DNA of 64,000 bases from Myrica gale (lineage: Eukaryota; Streptophyta; Magnoliopsida; Fagales; Myricaceae), in assembly GCA_963930655.1 (NCBI GenBank), contig OZ005616.1, positions 11,312,001-11,376,000 of the forward strand, in the 5' to 3' direction. This document shows, in pieces, positions 37,001 through 49,000 of this stretch. Numbering within the stretch: the first letter of the stretch is position 1; each line of letters starts with the position of its first letter. The position numbers and the translations under genes are program-made. The notes under the pieces are model-generated. The model made no database searches and was not told where the DNA came from. It saw nothing but the letters and a program-made list of their open reading frames with translations.

Positions 37001-40000
37001 TGCTCAAAGAACCCTAGACATTAATGAAACTAAAATAGCAATATGAAATTTGGTAAAAACATTAATAGATGAGACACTATCTTCATACCTGTATGTGCGT
37101 ACTACGTTTTGGCGTCAAGTTAGTATTACAAGTGGAATGAAGTAAAATATTAAAGCACAGATTATTTGTAATATACACACGTGCACACCCGGACATATAT
37201 ATAATTAATTAAAAGGACGGCCATTTAACTTCGTAAAATATTTGACGTTATACTAGGCTATTGAGCGATAAACTCAGTGTCATGAGAGATCACTCAGACA
37301 GCCTAAACAATTATGTAATGCCATGCGAAAAGGGAAATGGGTAATAATTATACGTCAAATTGTTGCACTACAAAATTATGCATGTATTTGCATGGTGTGA
37401 TATTTATATCACTTCCCCTTGATTTTGCCCTTTCATTTTTGCCAACTTGTACTCTTCAAAATTTTTAGGTTTCAAGTCGAAATTAACAATAACAAAGGAA
37501 ATCACTACACTGAAATCCATTAAGCTAATTCATAAACTACTGTGCCCTAGGAAATATAAGATTACATTACAAACAGAGGATGCCTAGGACCACGAAGACA
37601 GCACTTGTCTTGAACTTCTCATTATTGATCAACTACACAACTAAAAGCTTGAGTTTTCTCTCTAGGTTTGCTCCTATAAGTAACCGGAACATTCATTGTA
37701 AATTAAGGTACACACCACAACCTGCACATTCTGAACTAGTTTTAGTTCATGAGTTTTGACAAGACTATACCTTAATTCTTGTCCATCAAATTCTAAGGAA
37801 ATTTATTCTAAACCTCATTATATATAATCCGGGCAGCAGACTTTTTTTTTTTGATAAGCTAATCAATTTTATTAGAATAGTGACAACAGTACAAGGGACT
37901 ATACCGAAATCACTAGTTCAAACAAACAAGAAAACTAAGAAAAACATCAAAATCAGCAAAGGGGCCATCCAACAATGCATCAGCCCAACAAAAGAGAGAA
38001 AATAACATAAAACCCTGCAACTTGACCAAGGAGCAAGAACGACTATCAAAGCATCTATTGTTCCTCTCCCTCTAAAGGCTCCACCAAATACATGCGGGAA
38101 TCATCCTCCAAATAGTCTTAGCAAATGGGTTAAAGAACTTCCTGTCCCAACTCCATAGCACATTCACCACTTTTTCAGGCATCACCCAACAAAAATTGAC
38201 AATATTGAGAATATAGTTCCAAAGCCCACGGGCCAAGGAACAATGAAGAAGCAAATGGTCAACCGATTCTCCGTCACACCGACAAAGATAACATCAATCA
38301 GCAATATACACTCCCCTTCTCCGAAGATTATCAGTAGTAAGGATCCTCCCATGCAAAGAAGGAGACCTGGAAAGGACATTTCGTCCTCCACACACCTTTC
38401 CAAGGAAAAGACAAATCATTGCAACCAGCAATACAAGCATACATGGATTTCACCGAAAAAACCCCATCCTTAAACTCCTTCCAACACAATTTGTCCTCCT
38501 CTCCTCTCCTAAATACCGCCTCATACAAAAGAGAATAAAAGGCCGAAAAATCCTCCAACTCCCAATCGTTTGCAGATCTAACAAAAGCAACACTCCACAC
38601 CACAGACCCATAGTTTCCCGCCATGCACTCCTCCACCAAAGCCTCCTTGTGACGAGCCAATGAGTAGACAACCGGAAAGACACAAGATAACGGTCTATTG
38701 CCACACCACACATCATGCCAAAATCTGACCCTATCTCCATGACCCACCAAAAATCTGATGTGGTTACTAAAGACCTCCCAACCTTTGCTAATGAAGCGCC
38801 ACAAACTAACACCATAAGGTCCCCTGCAAGGGAGAGTCCTCCAACCACCCACCGAACACCCATACCTACAATAACCATCCTCCACAGTCTATCCCGCTCA
38901 AGAGCAAAGGGCCAAAGCCACTTAGACAAGAGAGCCTTATTAAAAGCAACCATACTACGGAACCCCAACCCCCCATGCTGGACTGGAGAACACACCAAGG
39001 CAGCAGACATTTTCTATTTATTCAATGCATTCAATGGCATATAGTTAGGAACTTGTTTGAATACAATGCCATTGGCTCGGTGTGTATTAGCAACGTTAAA
39101 CATAGAGAAGACTAACTACTAATCTCATCACCAGATTTGGATATTGCGATTTAAAGCATGCGATGATAAGGTTTTCATATTTTTGAGAAACTCAAAGCAG
39201 GAGCTTCGTTCTCTGCTGGGTCTGGATGGCACAATCAAAGTTGTAACCAGTTTCATGTCTCAATATCAATAATTCAAAGCGAAAAATTTATAGCACTGAG
39301 TGTAAATCTTAACAGCATCTTCTTATCGAATCTTCCTCAAATATTTGAAACATTAATAACACAAGGGCAAGCAGTTCGAAGCAACAACACATCCTGCTAT
39401 GTTTACTAAAATCCACAGTTTCTGAAACTTGAGTGGTGGTCTGCTTTACGATATTTCTGCTTATCCAAATTCATCACTAAAAGAAAACTCAAGTGGTTCC
39501 TCGGCTTTGAGTTCTAGTTTCTGAAAAAAGTAAGTTAGGTGGTTAGTTCTAGTTTGTAGCTGCTATTGTTGGATGTAATTCTTAAGTCTAAATTTCATGC
39601 TTAATGAATTAGTCTTCAGCAAACCTAGATGATATCAATTTTCTTTTGGAGGAGGTTTTGGAAGGTTTTAAATAAGCCCATTTTTGTAGATTGGCTAGGT
39701 CCTTTTTCAATTTACCAATCCAACACTTTGATCTTAATCATGCGAAAACAGGTCATGGTGGTTTTGGCCATGTTGTGTTGTGCAAAAATAAGCTAGATGG
39801 AAGACAGTATGCCGTGAAGAAAATTCTCCTCAAGGACAAAAGCCTGCCTGTTAATGACCGAATATTGAGGTAACTATTATCTACTATCTACACAGGATTA
39901 ATGTTCATTACCTCAGAAAGATGTGCTCTAGAAGTTATGATAGTTGTAATGTACTCTGTGATTTGGCATCAGCTTTTTAGTTTCATTGTAGAAATTATCG

Positions 40001-43000
40001 AATTTTACTTTCACCATTAACATAAACCACATTTTTTAAACTAGAAGCAGTATTTGGCATGAGGTGGCATAGAAGACAGGTAGCAGTACCGTTGCTGCAA
40101 ATCAGTGCATAAGTGTATTGAAGTCTCAATTGTGTACCAAATATTATGGGTTTTTCGCGGTGTTTTCAAATCGAAGCCAAAGAGTTCCAAGTTTCTGTGA
40201 GTGACGGGGGAGTGATCAAGGTGTCTGAATGGAGTAGGAAAAGCTTCAATTCGATCTCGCTAGGGAGGTTCAGTGCAGTTTGGATGGTAAACGTGGTGGG
40301 TAAGTTGCTGGCAGCTGATGCAACACGACCCTTTGCTTTGAAGTTCAATGAAGCATCCCGAGCTTTTTTGGCTCAAAGGTGTGGAAATAAGGCAGGGCGT
40401 TATGTTGCGATTATTGAGTATCGAGCAGGACGTCGCCGAGATGCGATTATGATCCCGAAAGGTGTCGACGACAATGGATGGAGTATGTGGGCAGATTGTT
40501 TCCAGGAGGTTGTGGACTTCCTTGGCTCGTCGCGCCGGAATAATTCTTCAGGGATGGAGGCTAGGAGAAGGATAGGTGTCTCCTTCGCTGATGCTGTGAA
40601 GGTTCAACCTCCGCCGGCGTTCTCTGGTAAAGTTCCATCGACCGGTGGGGATTTTTCGACAGCTGCTGGCAAGGGTAACGTTTCCCTTACGCGTGAGGCT
40701 AGGCTGGCTTCGCATGCAGGTTTGGCGGCTGTCTCTTCAGTTTCCAAGGAGGTGATAATTAATGAAATATCGGCTGGTGACAGATTGGGAGCGTGCTTTT
40801 GTGCTGAGCATTTCCGCAGGCGATTATTGGGGATTAAGGTTGAGCTGGACCGTCTTTTCGGTGCCTTGGGCGAGATGAGTAGGGCTGGCACAGTTGCTCT
40901 GGGCCTCAGTTGTATGGACTGTGGTGGTGAGGCCCAGAGTGCTAATAGCCTGAGACTGGGTAATGGGCCTAGTCCATTAATTCGGCAGTTTGAGTTCGCA
41001 CCCGCTGGGTTGGATAAACCTTCTGAGGGTGCGCGGCGGGCTGGGTTTCGTCCTGAAGTTGTTGGGCCGAAGCTGGGTGAGCCGGTCACTACGTGGCCCA
41101 TAGTGGAGGCTGAGCATGGGTATGGGCACGTCAGTATTGTGTCTGTATCTAAGTCTGATGATCCGACTGGGCCGGGTTTGCTGACTGGGAAGCCGGGTGG
41201 GTCAGCCATTTCGGGTGGTCGTGAAAGCTCCGATTCGAGTCCATTGGAGTCACCGGAGGCTGGCGCGGTCGATGATGCTTCCGGGAGCTCGTTTAGCTTT
41301 GAAGTTCTGAATCCTTCATGCGTCCTTCTGGCGGGATCATCGTCGGATTTTTCTGTCGATGTCGCGGGGGTAGTGGGGAATTCTTTGGCTGTCGGTGAGT
41401 CACGGGATGGAGGGGTGTCATCTCGGGGGAAGACGCCGATTCATGAGGCGCCTTTATCTCCTTCGGTTGTGGACGGGATGGAGTCGGCTGAGCTTCCTTC
41501 GCCTCCTTTTGAGCTAGCCTTGTTGTTTGAGGATGGGGGTACCATCGGGCATGATGACTCTGTTCTTCGGGAGCCTTCCCAGGGAGTTCGGGTGGAGAAA
41601 GTGGAGGTTGAGGCAGGGGAGTTAGCTTGGAGGGATAGGGTGGTGGCTGAGCAGAATACTGAGTCTGGGTTGGCCCTAATTCCAGCACCTATGGGTAATG
41701 CTAATTTGCATTCGCACTCCTTGAGTGTCGAATCTGAATGGGTTTTAAGTATGATGTCTTCTTTTAGACAGCTTGTGGGTATTTCTTGTGACGGGCATGA
41801 GGAGGAATTAGTCTCTTTTTGCAGCATTGGAGCAGGAGAGATATCAGCATTGCTCCTCCAACAACAACAAATCCGGAGGTAAATGCCTTAGAGAGCTCAG
41901 AGGACTGAATTCCTTGGTGAATTATGAGGGGAAAACTTATGTGTCACGGAAGAGCAGGAAGGGAGGGCGGGATCAGCAGAAGTCTTTATGAAGCCCAAAA
42001 TCCTTAGTTGGAACGTGCGGGGGCTCAACGATAGAGCCAAACGTTGCCGAATTGGTAACTTGTTGCGGAGCTGGAAACCTGATTTGATCTGTCTTCAGGA
42101 AACAAAGTTGACGTCTATTTCTAGAGCCATAATCCGGAATTTATGGGGGGGCTCTCATGTTGCTTGGAGTTGTTTGGATGCGGAGGGTGCTTCGGGGGGT
42201 ATCTTGCTTATTTGGGATACACGGGTGTTAGAGTTGGAGTCATGTGTTGGTTGCTACTCAGTTTCGGTGGTGGTGAGAAACGTTGAGGATGGAGTTCTTT
42301 GGGGTTTCTCGGGGGTTTACGGACCCAATGATGATAGTCGACGACGAATATTGTGGGATGAATTGGCTGGGGCGGTGGCTTGGTGGAATCTTCCCTGGTG
42401 TTTAGGGGGTGATTTCAACGTCTCCCGATTTCCTAGTGAGAGGTCGGGGGCGGTAGGGTTCAGCAATGCTATGCTGGAATTCTCGGAGTTTATCGATGAG
42501 AATCTCTTGGTTGACATTCCTCTGGAGGGTGGTAGTTTCACTTGGTCTAGTGGGAGATTTGCCCAATCTTGGTCCAGGATTGATCGATTCCTCTTCAGCC
42601 CTAGTTCGGAATCTTTATTTCCGGATGTTATTCAGAAAAGGATGCCTAGATTGTATTCCGATCATTTTCCTATCTATTTGGAGTGTAGCTTGGTTGGTCG
42701 TGGCAAAAAGCCTTTTAGGTTTGAGAATATGTGGCTTAAGGCTGATGGTTTTGTGGATAAGGTTGGGTCGTGGTGGGGGTCATATGTATTTTCCGGGACC
42801 CCAAGCTTTGTGCTTGATTCCAAATTGAAGGCTCTAAAGCAGGACATCAAGAAGTGGAATCGTGAGGTCTTTGGGGAGGTGGCCTCTAAAATGACCTCGT
42901 TGCTACATGAGCTTTCTTCTTTGGATGAGGAAGGGCGGTTGGATGTTGTTTGTCAAACCAGAAACATGAATATTAACGGGGAGTTGGACCTTTTGATTGA

Positions 43001-46000
43001 CATGGAGGAGATTAGCTGGAGGCAGAAATCTCGAGCTCTATGGCTCAAAAATGGTGATAGATGTACCAAATTCTTCCACCGGGTTGCTAATTCTAATAGG
43101 AAGGCAAACTCCATTTCTTCGTTGGTGGTCGAGGGCGAACTTGTGGAGGATCCTGGTCGTATTTCTGAGGAGATTGTGAGCTTTTACAGCTCCCTATATT
43201 TGGAGCCTCACTCTTGGAGACCTTTGTTGGATGGCTTGGGGTTTGACTCGATCCCGGGAGCAGAAGCGGAGTGGCTTGAAAGACCCTTTGATGAGGAAGA
43301 GGTGACGGGAGTGGTGCGCAGTCTTAATGGAGATAAGGCTCTAGGTCCGGATGGCTTCTCCTTGGCCTTCTATCAATCCTGTTGGGATATTATTAAGGGG
43401 GATGTTCTCTCTACATTTAATGAGTTTGCTCAGGTGGGGCAATTTGTCAGAAGTCTTAATGCCACCTTCATTGTTTTGATCCCCAAGAAGCAAGGAGCCG
43501 TTGAATTGAAGGACTTTCGTCCTATTAGCTTGGTGGGTGGGGTTTATAAAATTCTGGCCAAGGTGTTGGCCAATAGGATGAAGGTGGTCATGGATTCAAT
43601 TATTTCTCCTTCGCAAAGTGCTTTGTGCGGGGAAGACATATTCTGGATGCTGTTCTTATTGCTAGTGAATGTATTGATTCCAGGATGCGTTCTAATTTAC
43701 CTGGAATGCTATGTAAACTGGACGTGCATAAGGCCTACGATCATGTAAGTTGGAGTTTCCTTCTTTACTTGATGAGGAGGTGTGGTTTTGGGGTCAAGTG
43801 GTGTAGATGGATCGAGTTTTGTGTCTCAACTGTGAAGTACTCAGTCATTGTTAAAAATCTCTCTGTTGTTAGTCTTCCGACTTACTTTTCATTAGCTTTC
43901 TAGCTTGTATGGATTAGGTGCTTCAGTATAGCTCTTGTGTACTGTTTCCTTTCTTGATTTCTAATAAAATTTCCCTTACTTATATAAAAAAAAATACTTT
44001 CACCATTAACCGAAAGGAATTCCATAATGAAATTATTTACTGCCTGTTTTCAGTTTAATCGTACTTTTATAGAGAGCAAAGTTGTCTACTATTTGTTAAT
44101 GTTATTTGTCCAGTGCGTGGAAACTATGTGATTCTTTAATTAGTGGTCATTTTCTACATGTGGAGTAATTTGTCGGTTGGTTGTATCTTTGTTTTTCCTT
44201 TTTATTAAGATTGGCCTTCTTATAAAAAAAATGTTGTGCTTGTCACAGCTTGTTGTGCTAGAAAGTAAGCTTGTTTTGGGGTGAATGCTAGTGCAGTGGT
44301 GTGTCTAGGCAAATTTGTTAAGGATCTGCTGTGGACCCCTTTGGATAACATAGATTGATGATAGGTCAAGTCAAAGGTGCCCTTTTTCTGTTTCTTTTAG
44401 TTGGTTTCATATATGTAAATTAACCATTAGTTCTTGGTCTACTAAAGACCTAACTTATACCTTCTTTAAAGTGCGATGTGTGTACATGAATATACATTTT
44501 TTAGCATGAATATGCAGACTGCTGGAGTTAAATGTTTTCAACAGGGCTAACTGACGATCCTACCTTCATGTATCAATAACTTTACCTTTTTTTTTTCCTT
44601 TCTTTGATACTATTTATACTACCTTGCCCGTTTGCGTATTGGTGTGATTCTGCTTGTTCCCCAAGATGTTGCCCTCATCTTCTCTACATTTTTACAAACT
44701 TATTTTATGCCAATATAAGTTTTGCCTCTTTTTCCTTGCAATGTCTTCAACATGAGGCATTAATTGTTGAATTTCTGAAATACCTTACCTTTTTTCAAAA
44801 TTAAGCAAAAATTTACTGTTTTATTCTTTTTCTTTTCATCAGTTTTTAGTCTGTAGCAGTTTTTTTATTCTTTTCACTGTGATAGCATTAAGATTTGTTT
44901 ACACAAACTATTGCGAGGTATTTAGAGAAGTAGCTACTCTCTCCCGTTTGCAACATCTACATGTTGTCCGGTACTACCAGGTAAGTGTTTTCTTCATTCT
45001 GAATTTCTTTCTACATAATTTCTCATTCCTGCTCTTTGCATTTGGTTCTTTTTCTTCTTCTTTTTTTCTTCTTTTTTACTTTAAACTCTTTTTTGTTACA
45101 ATGAAGTCGTCTTCCAGATGAAATAAGTTGTATAGTATGATTGGATTGTTCTATTTCTGTTCAAAAGACAGACTACTTCATGAAGAAAGTCATATTGTTT
45201 TAAAAAGTAATGGTACAATTCGAGAGATTCTGCTGCTTACAAGTTTCTGTGCTTATATTTCGTTATTATAATCATGAAACTTCCAGGCATGGTTTGAAAC
45301 AGGAGCTCCTAGTTCTTATGGTGACATCACTGGGGGTTCACTGACTGCAGCAAGCTCCAGTTTCAGCTACTTGGGCACAAGCTCGGTTGATGCTCTTGGC
45401 CAGGAGAACACGCTTGAATTGACCTATCTATATATTCAGATGGAGTATTGCCCCAGGTAAAGCTTCTAATATCTGTATAAGTTCTATCTGCAGACTTTTC
45501 CAAGAATCGCTCTTCATGATGTATAGTGGTTGTTTCATTATTGTAATTTCCCTCATTTGCCAATCATTATTGCTAAACTACTTGATTTATGAAGGATTTT
45601 CTTTTAATTTTTGCATATCTGTTATCATTTTGAGTTTGTAGAGAATACCTTCTTTGGAATATGTGAGTACCCTGGATTTTTGAATAAATAGATTTATCTT
45701 TTTTGTCTAATAAAAATCCATCCAATACACGTTTTCCTTTAAACATGTTCTGGTGCCCCTATTTCATTCTTTTAATGTCTTTCATTGTTATTGTTTAAGG
45801 ACTCTCCGGCAGGTTTTTGAATCATATAATCATTTTGACAAAGAAGTAGCATGGCATCTGTTTCGTCAAATCGTGGAAGGTTTGGCCCACATACATGGAC
45901 AAGGAATCATCCACCGAGACTTAACCCCGAATAACATATTCTTTGATGCTCGCAATGATATCAAAATTGGAGATTTTGGTCTTGGTGAGATCTGGATTTT

Positions 46001-49000
46001 ATAATGTCATACTTTTTCCTTTTTAAACTCGCTCCTTTATATTTTTCGCATTTGTTCTCAAGTATATCAGGCACCAAGGGTTGTCTTTAGTGGCTTATCA
46101 TAATCTGGCTGATATTACTCCCATAATAGGAGCATGAATAAATTGTGTTCAGAGCTACTGATTGCCAGAAACTATTTTTGAAACGAAGTGCTTCTTCTGT
46201 TACTGAGGATTGGTCTATTTCACTCTGCCTCGCATGTGGAAGAAAGATGGTGTAACCTGTGTAAGAGATTGTCAGACAACATCAAGTCTGCTCTTCTATA
46301 TTAGTCCTTGAGATGGTCTGCTAGGATCGGTTTCCCCTGGAAGAATGAACTTTGCATGAAGGCTCACTTAAAGTTACCTTGTTTTTCACATATGGCCGTA
46401 TGTTAATGTGGATAATGTAGTAAAGAGGAAGATAATTATAGTCGATTGGTGATTTGTGTGCTGGAATTTGGATGAGTAAATGGGTCGTGGTTTACTTCAT
46501 TCTTCTGTGGCAAGAGAAATGCGGCCAGTGTTTTCCCTTCTTTGGATGTTACCAGTGATTCCTAAGGAAGTTGTTGAGTTGCTAGCATTCTCTGAAAAAA
46601 AGATTCACTGATATAATGCTCGTAGTATTGAAATGCGATACTGCTATCTCTTGGGGACCATAAGGAGAGAAGTAATGATTGAATATGTATGTGGTTGGCT
46701 GTGCCAGATTATTTGTTTGAATTATAATTGCATGGTTGGCTGATAGCATTAGTCTGTGGATGCTATATTGGGGTCTCCCTTTTCGGAGTTTTTGGATTTC
46801 ATTAGTTTTCTAGCTTGTATGGTTTAGAGGTTTCAGTATAGTCCTTTGCACTGCTCCTTTTATCCTTTTTTCTTTCAATAAAATTGCCTTCTAAAAAAAA
46901 AGCATTAGTTTGTGTCCATTCATCTTTTTGTTGTTTGGGTTTTATTTGTTCTTTTTGTTTCTAAAAAGAAAAATATTGCCATGGTACAAAGCAATTGTTC
47001 AAGTGGTGTGTAGAAGTTTGAAAAGGGAGAAAGCTAAAGCCTGAAATTACTAAGGTCTTAAGCATCATCTTCAGAATGTCCGTGATCTGTTTTAACTTCA
47101 TATTGTAACCTCTATGGGAATATATTTTAAGCTTCTTGTGCCCTTTGGTGTTCTCCTTGTTCATATCCATGTAATGTTTTCGTTTTATTTGATGATAAAA
47201 ATAAAAGTATGTTTTTAAAATAAATTAGTAGTTTTCCTGAATGATAAAGGTCAGGGGATCAATATTTGTAATGGTCGCCTATTCCTCTCCTTCCAAAGAT
47301 TCCACCAAATACAAAGAGGAATCATCCTCCAAATAGCCTTAGATAAAGGATCCTTAATGCTCCCCCCCCAACAAATCAAAACGGAACTATGGGTGCTACT
47401 CCATTTGTCGAGAGAGAGTGAGAGACGAGAGACGACTGCAATTGCAGTAGCCGCCCACTGCGGCAGCTGCTCCGGTCACGTTATCTTCAGGAGTTTCCCG
47501 AGCGCATGCATTGCTTTCTGTCCTTTCTTGTAAAATACTTTTGATCGGTTAAGATTTCACGTGGAAATGGCGTTTGTTCGCAGCTTAGCGATTGAGGCTA
47601 AGTTTTTTCTTTTTTCTGTGAGTGCGACTGGCTTGGTGACATTAACGGAACGAAATAGGAAAGCGCAAAGCTCTATACGTTTTGGACGGTATGGTGCGGT
47701 GTGGTTGGCTAACGTGTTTGGTAAGCTGGTGGAGGGGAACGAGCCAGGTGACTACTCGGAGAAGTTCAATGAATCGACGAGAGCGTTTTTAGTGCAGAAA
47801 TGTGCGAACGAGAATGGCAGATACGTGGCCCTTGCTGAGTTTGGCGAGAGACGTCGGCGTGGGGCTGTGATGATCCCGGAGGGGAAGCGGAGAGAAGGGT
47901 GGAGGTCTGTGGTTGTGCTTTGTGAAGAGCTGATTAAAGCTATCGGTGTGTTGAGGCGTCGTAGAATGGGGAATGCCGCGAATTCCTTCTATAAGGATGT
48001 CTCGTTTGCTGAGATGGTGAGGACGGGATCGTCGGAGAAGTTGGAGGCTGGAAAAAGTGTGAGCCCCCCTGTTCAGTACGTCGAGGGCAATACTGGCAAT
48101 TTTTTGTCGAGTGGACTTTCTCTGGCGCCGCATGCACGCCAGAGAGAGAACAACATGCTTTCCCAGGATAATTATTCTCCTGGGATGTCTGCGTCGGCGG
48201 CTGGGGCAGATGAGGCTTTGTGGCTGCATTTATTGAAGATTCAATCTGAGCTGGACGGGTTGTTTGCGCTGGTGAGTAAGTGTGAAGGGGGTAAGACTTT
48301 TAGACCCGAGCCCGAGCCCATTGTTTCTGGGCCGAGAGATCCTTCAAGTTCCAAGTGCGTTAGTTGTATATTTCAACGGCCTGCCTCTGTTGGGCATTTT
48401 AATAAGCATGATTCGGAGTTTGGTTCTGGGCCGGGAGACCCTGGGCTGGAGTCGGGCCCATGCGAAAAGCTGAGTGGGCCACAAGTGTCTTCGTGTGGGA
48501 TTGGCCCACTCTCTTCGTCGCTTGGACTGGGCACTGTCGGGCTTCGCCTTGCCGCTAATGTCATGGCTGAGGGTGCTATGGTGGATTCGGCGCCGGAGCT
48601 GTCGCCGGAGGACCCCAAGCCTATTGGAGTTGCCGATGTGGACGGTGGAGGCAGAGGGTTGCCGCAGGTTTTGCCGGGGTCCACCGAGATTGTGTCTTGT
48701 GCTCTCTCGGTGGATCGGGAGCTTCGGATTCTCTCCGGGGATACGTTGGAGGATATTTCGTGCCAAACAACGTCGGCGTTGGCTTCTGCAGAGATGGTTT
48801 CGGTTGGTTCTGGTTTGGCTGGTGATTTCTCGGCTGCGGTTGAGTTGGTGTCTGCCGAGATGGCTTCGGTTGGTCCTGGTTTGGCTGGTGACTTGGTGCT
48901 GCCTTCTGGTGACTTGGTGCTGCCTTCGGTTGAGGGTCTTTCTCTCAATCCTGAGGTGGAGTCTTCTCTTCCTTTAAGTGTTAAGGGTGATGACCGGTCG

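Larger units (their letters stand above)
40022..43994 (+). mobile_element. LINE with 5' end, ORF1 and half of ORF2; internally deleted
   Basis: TACTTTCACCATTAAC occurs at 40006-40021 and 43995-44010. A 124-bp 5' UTR precedes ORF1 (ATG at 40146). ORF1 runs to 41882 and then, after a one-base loss near 41817, in the next frame to the TTTATGA overlap at 41987. ORF2 (from 41988) has the endonuclease ([33 protein letters not shown]) and the reverse transcriptase fingers ([27 protein letters not shown]). A frameshift near 43620 follows, and then KAYDHVSW. At about 43855-43905 sequence jumps to the 3' UTR, removing the FADD palm, thumb and zf-RVT. The hairpin and poly(A) are present. It is in GCN2 intron 11, sense. 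The insertion behaves as one unit, so the deletion may predate it. Confidence 0.9.
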
